Below, piece by piece: positions 47,568 to 55,976 of a stretch of 58,543 nt of DNA (its first letter is position 1; each line of letters begins with the position of its first letter). A program made the translations under genes and the position numbers. The notes beneath the pieces were generated by a model that did not search any database, was not told the DNA's origin, and saw only the letters and a program-made list of their open reading frames with translations. This DNA comes from Planktotalea frisia (GTDB taxonomy: Bacteria; Pseudomonadota; Alphaproteobacteria; Rhodobacterales; Rhodobacteraceae). The stretch covers positions 1 through 58,543 of the forward strand of contig NZ_MLCB01000045.1 in assembly GCF_001890925.1 (NCBI RefSeq). Reading direction: 5' to 3'.

Positions 47568-50069
47568 TCAACCGTCTACACGGATAGTGGTGTTCTTTGG
47601 ATCATAAGGGCTGTCTTCAACGATTTCAGCATCCCAAAGCTGGTTCAGCATTTTGACTTTCAGTTTTTGACCGACAACCGCCAAATCAGGCGACACATAA
47701 CCCATGCCAATCGACTTGCCGAAGTGCACAGAATACCCACCAGAGGTGAGACGACCTACTTTGGTGTCCCCGTCATAAAGCGCCTCGCGGCCCCATGGGT
47801 CCGCATCGCTCGGTCCATCAATCAGCAAAGTCACGCACTTGGATCTGATGCCAATCGCTTCCATCTCTGCCTTGCCCTGAAACTCCTTGCTCAGATCAAT
47901 AAACCGCGGCAAGTCCGCTTCCGCAGGTGTTGCATCGCGACCCAACTCGTTGCCAAAGGCGCGATAAGATTTTTCCTGACGCAACCAGTTTTGGGCGCGC
48001 GCACCAACCAGTTTCATCCCATGGGGCTCACCCGCTTTTTCCAGCAAATCAAACAGATAGTTCTGCATTTCCATCGGATGGTGCAACTCCCACCCCAGCT
48101 CGCCCGTGTAGGCCACGCGGATCGCATTCACGGGGCACATGCCCAGCTCAATCTTGCGCGCAGAGAGCCAAGGGAAGCGCTTGTTCGTGAGTGCAGTCGC
48201 AGGATCAGCATCCTTAATAACGCTGTTCAAAACATCGCGTGATTTGGGGCCCGCGATGGCAAACACACCCCACTGCGTGGTAACATCCTGAATCTCGATA
48301 TAGCCGAACTCAGGCGCTTTATCCTCCGCAGCTTTGCGCAGGAAGTCAGCGTCATACGCAGTCCAAGCACCGGCGCTCACAAGATAATAATCGTTCTCGC
48401 CATTGCGCACGATGGTGTATTCTGTGCGTGTCGTACCCGCCGCAGTCAGCGCATAGGTTAGGTTGATACGGCCAATTTTCGGCAGTTTGTTACAGGTAAA
48501 CCAATCCAGGAACGCCGTCGCACCCGGGCCCTTGACCACATGCTTCGTGAAGGCCGTCGCATCGATGAGGCCGACGCCCTCACGGATCGCTTTGGCTTCC
48601 TCAACCGCGTGCTCCCACCACGCACCGCGACGGAACGAACGACCATCGTGATCGAAGTTATCAGGCGCATCGAGAGGTCCATAATAGTTAGGACGCTCCC
48701 ATCCATTCACAAATCCAAACTGCGCGCCACGTGATTTCTGGCGGTCATAAGCAGGCGCCGTGCGAAGCGGGCGACAGGCCGGACGTTCTTCATCAGGGTG
48801 GTGCAAAACATAGACGTGATCGTAGCACTCTTCATTCTTGCGCGCTGCAAACTCTGTGGTCATCCAAGAGCCGTAGCGCTTGGGATCAAGGCTCGCCATG
48901 TCAATCTCGGCTTCACCATCTACCATCATTTGCGCAAGGTAATAGCCCGTGCCACCCGCCGCTGTGATGCCAAACGAAAACCCTTCTGCCAGCCACATAT
49001 TGCGCAGACCCGGTGCTGGACCAACAAGCGGATTACCATCAGGTGTGTAGCAGATTGGACCGTTGAAATCATCCTTCAGCCCGCTTTCCTCACATGACGG
49101 CATCCGGTGGATCATCGCCATATATTGCTCTTCGATCCGGTCTAGTGCGAGCGGGAAAAGATCTGCGCGGAAACTGTCTGGCACGCCATATTCAAAGACT
49201 GCTGGCGCGTCTTTTTCGTACACGCCCAAGATCCAACCACCACGTTCTTCACGAACATAGCTTTGCGCGTCTGCATCACGGATTACAGGGTGCTCAGGAT
49301 TGCCATCCTTGCGCCATTGCTGCAAAGCGGGATCAACGTCAGTCACAATGAACTGGTGCTCAACAGGGATCGCAGGAATTTTGATGCCAAGCATTTTCGC
49401 GGTGCGCTGCGCATGGTTGCCAGAAGCGGTTACGACATGTTCTGCGGTAATGACAACCTGCTCGTCAGACGCGATCAGATTGCCGCCCTTCTCGATCATC
49501 TTCGAACAAGTCACGTTCCAATGCGTGCCTGTCCATTCAAAGCTATCAGCTTGCACACGGCGTACAATTTCGACGCCGCGCTGACGCGCGCCCTTGGCCA
49601 TCGCCATCGTTACATCCGCAGGGTTAATATAGCCGTCCGTCGCGTGATACAAAGCGCCCTCAAGCGTCTCGGTATTGATCAATGGCCAGCGCGCTTTGAT
49701 CTCGTCAGGGGTCAAGAATTCATAAGGGACGCCGCAGGTTTCGGCAGTTGACGCATAGACCATATACTCGTCCATGCGTTCTTTGGTTTGGGCCATACGC
49801 AGATTACCAACGACCGCGAAACCCGCGTTCAGACCCGTTTCCGCCTCAAGCTCTTTGTAGAAATCAACAGAATATTGGTGAATATGCGTCGTCGCAAAGC
49901 TCATGTTGAAGAGCGGCAAAAGACCCGCGGCATGCCATGTAGACCCAGACGTCAGCTCATCACGTTCCAGCAGCATGACATCATCCCAACCCGCTTTCGC
50001 AAGATGATACGCGATAGACGTTCCGACAGCACCGCCGCCAACGACAAGAGCTTTGACCTGAGTTTTCAT
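47568..50069 (-). CDS. FAD-dependent dimethylglycine/sarcosine dehydrogenase-like protein (DAO-GcvT fusion)
   Basis: Probable N-demethylating dehydrogenase that passes one-carbon units to tetrahydrofolate. From the ATG at 50067-50069 (MKTQVKALVVGGGAVGTSIA) it is 833 residues. An N-terminal FAD-dependent amine oxidase domain (dinucleotide motif GGGAVG at 11-16, TSGSTWHAAGLLP near 42-54) is followed from about residue 420 by a GcvT-like folate-binding domain (TAFTKHVVKGPGATAFLDW, YTGELGWELHHP). The family includes dimethylglycine, sarcosine and related dehydrogenases; the exact substrate is open. Roseobacters use such enzymes on glycine betaine breakdown products. Confidence 0.9.
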   Translation of the reverse strand: MKTQVKALVVGGGAVGTSIAYHLAKAGWDDVMLLERDELTSGSTWHAAGLLPLFNMSFATTHIHQYSVDFYKELEAETGLNAGFAVVGNLRMAQTKERMDEYMVYASTAETCGVPYEFLTPDEIKARWPLINTETLEGALYHATDGYINPADVTMAMAKGARQRGVEIVRRVQADSFEWTGTHWNVTCSKMIEKGGNLIASDEQVVITAEHVVTASGNHAQRTAKMLGIKIPAIPVEHQFIVTDVDPALQQWRKDGNPEHPVIRDADAQSYVREERGGWILGVYEKDAPAVFEYGVPDSFRADLFPLALDRIEEQYMAMIHRMPSCEESGLKDDFNGPICYTPDGNPLVGPAPGLRNMWLAEGFSFGITAAGGTGYYLAQMMVDGEAEIDMASLDPKRYGSWMTTEFAARKNEECYDHVYVLHHPDEERPACRPLRTAPAYDRQKSRGAQFGFVNGWERPNYYGPLDAPDNFDHDGRSFRRGAWWEHAVEEAKAIREGVGLIDATAFTKHVVKGPGATAFLDWFTCNKLPKIGRINLTYALTAAGTTRTEYTIVRNGENDYYLVSAGAWTAYDADFLRKAAEDKAPEFGYIEIQDVTTQWGVFAIAGPKSRDVLNSVIKDADPATALTNKRFPWLSARKIELGMCPVNAIRVAYTGELGWELHHPMEMQNYLFDLLEKAGEPHGMKLVGARAQNWLRQEKSYRAFGNELGRDATPAEADLPRFIDLSKEFQGKAEMEAIGIRSKCVTLLIDGPSDADPWGREALYDGDTKVGRLTSGGYSVHFGKSIGMGYVSPDLAVVGQKLKVKMLNQLWDAEIVEDSPYDPKNTTIRVDG

Positions 50070-50181
50070 GATCTGCGATTCCCTGAAATGCACTTTCATC
50101 CCTTGTCGCAAATGTCGCAGGCACGCGCGGGGTCAAGCCGACGCAAAACCGTTGGAAACCGACTTCTTTTTACTTTGCGCG

Positions 50182-50637
50182 TTAGCCGCTCTCAGAACCG
50201 CTTTGTTGATCTGTATTGGAAGCATTTGCGTGTTGTGGCGTTTCAAACGCCTCTGACACCTTGTCTAACTTGTCTATCCGCACCTTCGCCTTTCGCACCT
50301 TCTGCACCAAATTCGACGAACGCATTGCTTCGTTTGTGATGCAATGCGTATTGAGCGGCTCGATTGCCATAGACACACCATGCGCCCCCGCGCCTGAAAT
50401 CACACCACGTTTGAGCAGCATAGCATTTAATTCTTGCGCCATCGCACTGTCCACACGCAACAAACGCTGCAACATTTCTGGCGAGCATCGATTGTGCGCA
50501 CGAGCTAGCAATTTGGCTGTGGCATAATGCGAAAATGCGGTTTGTGATGCCGCAGCAGGCGCCAACGAAGCAACGGCAGGCAAGGCAGGCACTGCAAATA
50601 TAGCAGCGAGCGAGGCGGTGAAGGATCGTCTATTCAT
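50182..50637 (-). CDS. Small exported protein of unknown function
   Basis: Not recognised. The 151-residue product begins MNRRSFTASLAAIFAVPALP, a signal peptide with a twin-arginine-like RRSF. A helical middle part (ATAKLLARAHNRCSPEMLQR, then LLRVDSAMAQELNAMLLKRG) and a lysine-rich segment (NLVQKVRKAKVRIDK) follow, ending in a polar Ser/Asn/Gln tail. One cysteine appears near C57 and another near C109. It lies downstream of ggt on the same strand and may be cotranscribed with it. Codon use looks like the neighbours. Confidence 0.7.
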   Translation of the reverse strand: MNRRSFTASLAAIFAVPALPAVASLAPAAASQTAFSHYATAKLLARAHNRCSPEMLQRLLRVDSAMAQELNAMLLKRGVISGAGAHGVSMAIEPLNTHCITNEAMRSSNLVQKVRKAKVRIDKLDKVSEAFETPQHANASNTDQQSGSESG

Positions 50638-50703
50638 AAGTTAGATATGGTGTTGCGAATGGCTCGCAACAAGGGGAGACGCCAATTTAGAAGAACAACC
50701 CGA

Positions 50704-50724
50704 CCTTCATCTTTCAAAATAAAC
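50704..50724 (-). repeat. Intergenic repeat copy 4 (short)
   Basis: Plus strand reads CTTCATCTTTCAAAATAAAC, almost identical to the first part of the copy at 27850. It abuts the ggt stop codon at 50725-50727 and lacks the CCGCCGGAGG half, so it is a partial copy. Confidence 0.55.
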
Positions 50725-52473
50725 TTATTTCCCAAGGGCAACGCCTTCGCGCCGCGGATCGGCTCCACCGAGCAAGCTATCACCGATCGAGATCGCGTTG
50801 ATTCCTGAATTAAGATCGCGTATTTTCACCTTATATCCAAGCGCTTCCAACTCAGGAGCCATCGCCTCCATCGCGCTACCAGCTTCCAGATCATAGGTGC
50901 CAAAACGGTTCACAGCATGCCCGAGCGAAACCGCCTGTTGAACATCCATTCCCCAATCTAAGTGCGCGACAATCGTTTTTGCCACGTAGCCAATAATCCG
51001 GCTGCCACCGGGGCTACCCACCACCAAAACAGGTCTACCGTCTTTCAAAACAATCGTCGGAGCCATCGAAGAACGCGGTCGTTTGCCCGGTGCGACGGCA
51101 TTGGCGATCGGCACCCCTTCTTTATGCGTGCGAAACGAGAAATCTGTCAGCTCATTGTTCAGCAAAAATCCCCGCACCATCAGGCGCGAGCCAAACGCAT
51201 TTTCAATCGTCGTCGTCATCGACAACGCGTTACCGTAGCTATCCACGATTGAGATATGAGAGGTCGATGGCAGCTCAATACTCTCATCATCTGCCCAGAG
51301 CATCGCATGATCAAACGCTGGCATGCCCGCACTCACCGTCTCCAAAGCAGGCCCCCCATCCAGCGCCTCCGCACGCTGCGCCAAATACTCGGGATCGACC
51401 AAGCCTTTCACAGGCACGGGCACAAAATCGCTATCCGCCATGTAGCGCCCACGATCTGCAAACGCGAGCCGCGAAGCATCGCCAATCAAGCGCCAGCTTT
51501 GTGGATTTTCAGCACCCAAAGCGGCCAAGTCGTAGCCATCCAGCATTCCCAAGATCTGCCCAACCGTCAACGCCCCAGACGAGGGTGGCCCCATCCCACA
51601 GACCTCATGCGCGCGATAAGCAGCGCAAACCGAGGCACGCTCTTTGACCTCATAGCCGCGCATGTCAGACATGCTCAACACACCAGGATTACCACTCGTG
51701 TTGCGCACGGTTCGCACAATTTCACGCGCGATATCACCGTTATAAAAATTCATCGTCCTGTTCTTGGCGAGATCACGCAGCGTCTCTGCATAGTCAGGAT
51801 TGCGTAGGATTTTACCTTCTTTCAAAGGCACGCCTGCCGGATAAAAATACGCAGACGAACCACCGAAGCGCACCAAGCGGTTTGAGTCGCGCGCAATCAT
51901 ACCAGCCAAACGCTCTGATACTTTGAAGCCACCAGCGGCCAACGCGATGCCATCTTCAAACAGCGTATCCCACTTTTGGTTGCCCCATTTTTGATGCGCG
52001 CGTTCCATCAACGCAGGCGTGCCAGGCACCCCAACCGAGCGCCCACCAACAACCGCATCCCAGAACTTCAAAGGCTCTCCATTCTCGTCCTGAAACAAAC
52101 GCGGAGTCGCATCAGCGGGTGCAGTCTCGCGCCCGTCAAGCGTGGTTAATGCGCCACTCTCTGCATCATACCAAACCAGAAACGCGCCACCACCAAGACC
52201 AGAGCTTTGCGGCTCAACCAGTCCTAGAACGGTTTGCACCGCGATCATCGCATCCGCAGCCGTCCCACCACGCCTAAGCACCTTGGCGCCCGCTTGCGAC
52301 GCCAATGGATTGGCAGCAACGATCATCCAGTCTTGCGCTTCGACCGGCGTTCCAGCCGCTTTGGAATTAAGGGAAATCGTCGTCTCAGGCTGAACCGCAT
52401 CTGCGGCCTCTTGAGCGAATAAAGCAAACGGCGCAATCAACGCCAATCCTGTTGAAATCAACTTCTGGCGCAT
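50725..52473 (-). CDS. ggt: Gamma-glutamyltransferase
   Basis: Periplasmic enzyme that hydrolyses or transfers the gamma-glutamyl group of glutathione. The 582-residue precursor has a signal peptide (MRQKLISTGLALIAPFALFA) and the NTN-hydrolase fold. Self-cleavage should occur before T404 in LPSTSHIS, giving a large and a small subunit; T404 then acts as nucleophile. Other family phrases are SGLGGGAFLVWYD near 91-103, LDGRETAP near 112, GPPSSG near 295 and the oxyanion segment GSPGGSRI near 486. With chaC elsewhere in the window, both periplasmic and cytosolic glutathione cleavage are covered. Confidence 0.95.
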   Translation of the reverse strand: MRQKLISTGLALIAPFALFAQEAADAVQPETTISLNSKAAGTPVEAQDWMIVAANPLASQAGAKVLRRGGTAADAMIAVQTVLGLVEPQSSGLGGGAFLVWYDAESGALTTLDGRETAPADATPRLFQDENGEPLKFWDAVVGGRSVGVPGTPALMERAHQKWGNQKWDTLFEDGIALAAGGFKVSERLAGMIARDSNRLVRFGGSSAYFYPAGVPLKEGKILRNPDYAETLRDLAKNRTMNFYNGDIAREIVRTVRNTSGNPGVLSMSDMRGYEVKERASVCAAYRAHEVCGMGPPSSGALTVGQILGMLDGYDLAALGAENPQSWRLIGDASRLAFADRGRYMADSDFVPVPVKGLVDPEYLAQRAEALDGGPALETVSAGMPAFDHAMLWADDESIELPSTSHISIVDSYGNALSMTTTIENAFGSRLMVRGFLLNNELTDFSFRTHKEGVPIANAVAPGKRPRSSMAPTIVLKDGRPVLVVGSPGGSRIIGYVAKTIVAHLDWGMDVQQAVSLGHAVNRFGTYDLEAGSAMEAMAPELEALGYKVKIRDLNSGINAISIGDSLLGGADPRREGVALGK

Positions 52474-52495
52474 CGTCTCGTCTCCCTAAATTGTT

Positions 52496-53482
52496 TTATA
52501 ACATGCCCGGAACGACCTGATCCGGTGGGCGATGCCCATCTGCAAATGTCTTGATATTGATGATGACTTTTTCACCCATCTCTAGGCGACCTTCTTGAGT
52601 GGCCGACCCCATATGCGGTAGCAACACGACGTTTGGCAGCCCTTGCAAATCAGGGCTCACTTCCATGCCATGCTCATAGACATCAAGCCCAGCACCAGCG
52701 ATGTCACCCGCCTTGAGCATTCGCGTCATTGCATTTTCATCAATCACTTCACCGCGTGACGTGTTCACCAAAACAGCGCTGGGTTTCATCAGCTTCAAAC
52801 GTCGCGCATTGAGCAAATGAAAGGTCGAGGGCGTATGCGGACAATTCACGGACAGAACGTCCATACGCGCGACCATCTGATCGAGGCTCTCCCAATAGGT
52901 CGCCTCCAAACCATCCTCAACCTCTGGACGCAAACGGCGGCGATTATGATAATGGATCTGCATCCCAAATGCGCGCGCGCGCTGCGCCACTGCTTGGCCA
53001 ATGCGACCCATACCAAGAATACCAAGGCGACGCCCACCAACGCGACCACCCAGCAAAGCTGTCGGAGCCCAACCGCCCCACTCACCCGACTGCATAACGC
53101 TCAATCCTTCAGGAATGCGCCGCGTCACGGCGAGCAAAAGCGCCATCGTCATGTCAGCGGTGTCATCGGTCAAAACTCCGGGCGTGTTAGACACCAAAAT
53201 CCCACGCTGCCGCGCTGTCGCCACGTCTATATGATCCACTCCGACACCATAGTTCGCGATCAACTTCAAACGCGGACCGGCACCTGCAAGCAAGGCAGCA
53301 TCAATCGTATCTGTTACCGTTGGCACCAAAATATCAGCCGTTTTCACCGCTTCTGAGAGCTCCGCACGGGTCATCGGTGTATCATCATCACGCAAGCGCA
53401 CATCAAAAAGCTCTTTAATCCGCGTCTCAACCGCCTCTGGCAGGCGTCGCGTCACGACAACACTCAAGCGTTCTGATGGCAT
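52496..53482 (-). CDS. D-isomer-specific 2-hydroxyacid dehydrogenase (glyoxylate/glycerate type)
   Basis: NAD(P)-dependent reductase, probably acting on glyoxylate or hydroxypyruvate. From the ATG at 53480-53482, preceded by AAGGAG, it has 328 residues. Motifs: NYGVGVDHIDV near 77-87, cofactor loop GMGRIG at 157-162, catalytic R243 (NTSRGEVID) and H290 (LPHMGSAT). The usual acid in the DVFxxEP motif is not at the expected place: the sequence reads DVYEHGMEV. A related variant is, from memory, common in Alphaproteobacteria. It lies 22 bases upstream of ggt on the same strand and may share its transcript. Confidence 0.9.
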   Translation of the reverse strand: MPSERLSVVVTRRLPEAVETRIKELFDVRLRDDDTPMTRAELSEAVKTADILVPTVTDTIDAALLAGAGPRLKLIANYGVGVDHIDVATARQRGILVSNTPGVLTDDTADMTMALLLAVTRRIPEGLSVMQSGEWGGWAPTALLGGRVGGRRLGILGMGRIGQAVAQRARAFGMQIHYHNRRRLRPEVEDGLEATYWESLDQMVARMDVLSVNCPHTPSTFHLLNARRLKLMKPSAVLVNTSRGEVIDENAMTRMLKAGDIAGAGLDVYEHGMEVSPDLQGLPNVVLLPHMGSATQEGRLEMGEKVIINIKTFADGHRPPDQVVPGML

Positions 53483-53599
53483 CTTGCTCTCCTTGCGGGT
53501 TTTCAAACGGACCGTTCAGGTGCAGAGTGCCCAAAAGCGCCGCCACCTACAAGAAGCAAGGCGCAATAATATTACGCAGTCAAAAAAACAGGCCTATTT

Positions 53600-54097
53600 A
53601 TGAAACCAATTGCGACGCTTTTGCGAGCAGGCATGCTCGCTCTTATTGCAGCGACAGCCAGCGCGTCCGAGCGCGGGGCCGTGACCAATTTACCCTTGCC
53701 TCGGTACGTTTCCCTAAAGGCGAGCGAAGGTAACGTGCGGCGTGGGCCTTCCCTCAGCCATCGCATCGACTGGGTCTTCAAACGCCGCGATATGCCACTT
53801 GAAATCACCGCTGAACATGGCCACTGGCGTCGCGTACGCGACCGCGATGGCGCAGGCGGTTGGGTGCATTATTCTTTGCTCTCTGGCACACGCTACGTGC
53901 TGATCGAGCAAGACATGCTCGCACTCTACCAACGCGCGGATCCAGCGACTCCTGTTATGGCTCGATTAGAACATGGCGTGATTGCACGACTTGGGAAATG
54001 CGGCCCTGCTTGGTGTCGCCTCACCTCATCGGGCTACAAAGGCTGGGCACCAAAAGCAGCACTTTGGGGCGTTAGACTGGAAGAACTTCGTGAATAA
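53600..54097 (+). CDS. Exported SH3-domain protein
   Basis: A 165-residue protein with a signal peptide (MKPIATLLRAGMLALIAATA, cleavage near ASA-SERG). Two bacterial SH3 (SH3b) modules follow: YVSLKASEGNVRRGPSLSHR with WRRVRDRDGAGGWVHYSLL (about 35-95), and MLALYQRADPATPVMARLE with WCRLTSSGYKGWAPKAALWG (about 110-160). Such domains bind cell-wall peptides or partner proteins. It is single and converges on the extensin-like gene. Confidence 0.88.
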   Translation: MKPIATLLRAGMLALIAATASASERGAVTNLPLPRYVSLKASEGNVRRGPSLSHRIDWVFKRRDMPLEITAEHGHWRRVRDRDGAGGWVHYSLLSGTRYVLIEQDMLALYQRADPATPVMARLEHGVIARLGKCGPAWCRLTSSGYKGWAPKAALWGVRLEELRE

Positions 54098-54099
54098 AC

Positions 54100-54133
54100 C
54101 GCTGCTCTTCCTCTCTTTTTAAATATCCTAGGG
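54100..54133 (-). repeat. Intergenic repeat copy 5
   Basis: Plus strand reads CTGCTCTTCCTCTCTTTTTA then AATATCCTAGGGGG, just after the SH3 gene stop. It matches the copies at 17634, 27850, 31048 and 50704 in its pyrimidine tract and AAATATCC block. Long palindromes follow it. Confidence 0.55.
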
Positions 54134-54136
54134 GGT

Positions 54137-54180
54137 CTGGGGGACTAGTCCCCCAGCCGGTCGGATCGCTTTGCGATCCG
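54137..54180. terminator. Two palindromes between convergent genes
   Basis: CTGGGGGACTAGTCCCCCAG at 54137-54156 is a perfect 20-base palindrome. Five bases on, CGGATCGC-TTT-GCGATCCG at 54162-54180 is a perfect eight-base stem with a TTT loop. They lie between the SH3 gene stop (54097) and the extensin-like gene stop (54187). They probably serve as two-way terminators, although no long T run follows. Confidence 0.55.
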
Positions 54181-54186
54181 AAAACA

Positions 54187-55065
54187 TCACATGCAATAAC
54201 TGCCAGATCGATACCGCGCCGTATCAAAATGGAAATGATCCTGATGATAGCGATCTGCATTCGGCCCTAAAACTGTACCAAACGGCCCACAAGCCGCCTT
54301 GTGCATGCGCTTCAAAGCCGGGCCGTTCTTTCCAGAACGCCAGCCTTTCAAAACCGTAATCACTTCTTCGTTTTTCAGCTTAATTCCAGAAATATCAATC
54401 GCACGGCCTTTGCCGTGCTCTGAAATCTTGGCACCCTTTTTGTTATTGCGCGTACGGCACGCATAATGCGCAGCGACACGCGAAGATTTCACACCACCAC
54501 CGCGATTACCAAGCGCAGGCTTCACGCCTTTATCAATCCAAGTCTTCAAAGCTTTTGCCGTACCGCAATCCATGACAGACGATTGGCTCAGCGCAACACC
54601 CGAAACAGATCGAACCTTAACAGCGTTTTGCACACCGCATCCGCGAATACGCCCTGGAACAGCGCCAACCACATCGCCTTGAATCGCGGGGTCACCGCAA
54701 ACAGACCCTTTCACAAGCGCGCGTTTTGCTTGGCGGCGTTGGCCCATGACCTTTTCCGCCAATCCTTTTGGGCGCGTCACTGGATGCAAAGATTGCTGCA
54801 ATCCCACTGCAGCTGACGCGAGCATAATCTGCGCGCCATCACCCATGGCCTTTTCTTGCTCCGACATTGGGCGCAGCTTCGGGCGATGTGGCAAAGCGGC
54901 TTCAGCAGCTAAAACTGCCTTCACTTCAGGGCGTAACTTAGGGCGCAGCAAAACTGGCGAAGGTTCTTGCCCACGCGCCAAAGGACGCATCGACGCATCA
55001 GGCGCAATTGCCGCGGCTGGCATCGCCAAACACCCGAGCAAGATCGCTGCAATCACATGCTTCAT
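54187..55065 (-). CDS. Exported extensin-like protein (possible M15/LAS-type peptidase)
   Basis: The 292-residue product has a signal peptide ([20 protein letters not shown]), a Pro/Arg/Lys-rich linker with the hexapeptide RPKLRP twice (41-46 and 61-66), and a C-terminal extensin_2-type domain. That domain has the metal-site look of D,D- or L,D-peptidases of the LAS group: SEHGKGRAIDIS (H217, D224) and DRYHQDHFHFD (H277 or H279). Cysteines (C123, C143, C167, C203, C259 and C291) suggest disulfides. Its start overlaps the tyrA stop as ATGA, an unexpected link between a wall-type protein and amino-acid synthesis. Confidence 0.87.
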   Translation of the reverse strand: MKHVIAAILLGCLAMPAAAIAPDASMRPLARGQEPSPVLLRPKLRPEVKAVLAAEAALPHRPKLRPMSEQEKAMGDGAQIMLASAAVGLQQSLHPVTRPKGLAEKVMGQRRQAKRALVKGSVCGDPAIQGDVVGAVPGRIRGCGVQNAVKVRSVSGVALSQSSVMDCGTAKALKTWIDKGVKPALGNRGGGVKSSRVAAHYACRTRNNKKGAKISEHGKGRAIDISGIKLKNEEVITVLKGWRSGKNGPALKRMHKAACGPFGTVLGPNADRYHQDHFHFDTARYRSGSYCM

Positions 55066-55976
55066 GTTTTCGTTCGCCCAAAATCGGGGGCATCCGTATC
55101 CTGCCCCGCTTCAACAATGCCCCGCCGGATGCCACGTGTGCGCGTGAAATAATCATGCAACATATCGCCATCTTCGGTGCGGATCGCGCGTTGCAATGCA
55201 AAAAGCTCTTCTGTGAAGCGCCCAAGAATTTCCAACGTCGCGTCTTTGTTGTTTAAGAACACATCGCGCCACATGGTAGGGTCAGACGCTGCGATGCGTG
55301 TAAAGTCGCGGAAACCCGCCGCCGAATAGTTGATCACTTCGCTATCTGTCACGCGACTGAGATCATCGGCGACACCAACCATCGTATATGCGATCAAGTG
55401 CGGCGCGTGGGAAGTCACGGCCAGCACAAGATCATGATGATCCGCATCCATGCGCGCGGTTTTCGACCCGATCGCTTGCCAAAGTGTATCAAGCTGATCG
55501 ACCACGGCGACATCAGTGCCCTCCACCGGTACGATCAGAAACCAGCGCCCTTCAAACAGTTCAGCAAACCCCGAACGTGGGCCTGAATGCTCTGTACCCG
55601 CAAGCGGATGCGAGGGAACAAAATGCACTGTATCAGGTAAATGCGGATGCACTGCGTCTATGACTGCTCGCTTGACAGATCCAACGTCTGTGACCGTCGC
55701 GCCTGCTTTCAGCGCTGGTGCGATCTCGCGCGCGACCGCATCCATCGCACCAACAGGGACGCAAAGAACCACGAGATCAGCGCCTTCGACGGCTTCGGCC
55801 GCGCTGTCACAAATACGATCACACAGCCCAATCTCACGCGCGATATCGCGCGTTTCGCCAGATCGTGCATAGCCCGTCACTTCGCCAACCAAACCATCGC
55901 GCTTGAACGCCCAATAGAGCGAGGAAGCAATCAATCCTAGGCCAATTAGTGCCACGCGATCATAAATCTGACTCAT
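55062..55976 (-). CDS. tyrA: Prephenate/arogenate dehydrogenase
   Basis: NAD(P)-dependent oxidative decarboxylation of prephenate or arogenate in tyrosine synthesis. From the ATG at 55974-55976 ([20 protein letters not shown]) it is 304 residues. The cofactor loop GLGLIASS is near 12-19, then [11 protein letters not shown] near 71-81 and the substrate segment [20 protein letters not shown] near 121-140. It overlaps hisC by four bases upstream and the extensin-like gene by four downstream. The choice between prephenate and arogenate cannot be made from sequence by eye. Confidence 0.93.
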   Translation of the reverse strand: MSQIYDRVALIGLGLIASSLYWAFKRDGLVGEVTGYARSGETRDIAREIGLCDRICDSAAEAVEGADLVVLCVPVGAMDAVAREIAPALKAGATVTDVGSVKRAVIDAVHPHLPDTVHFVPSHPLAGTEHSGPRSGFAELFEGRWFLIVPVEGTDVAVVDQLDTLWQAIGSKTARMDADHHDLVLAVTSHAPHLIAYTMVGVADDLSRVTDSEVINYSAAGFRDFTRIAASDPTMWRDVFLNNKDATLEILGRFTEELFALQRAIRTEDGDMLHDYFTRTRGIRRGIVEAGQDTDAPDFGRTKT

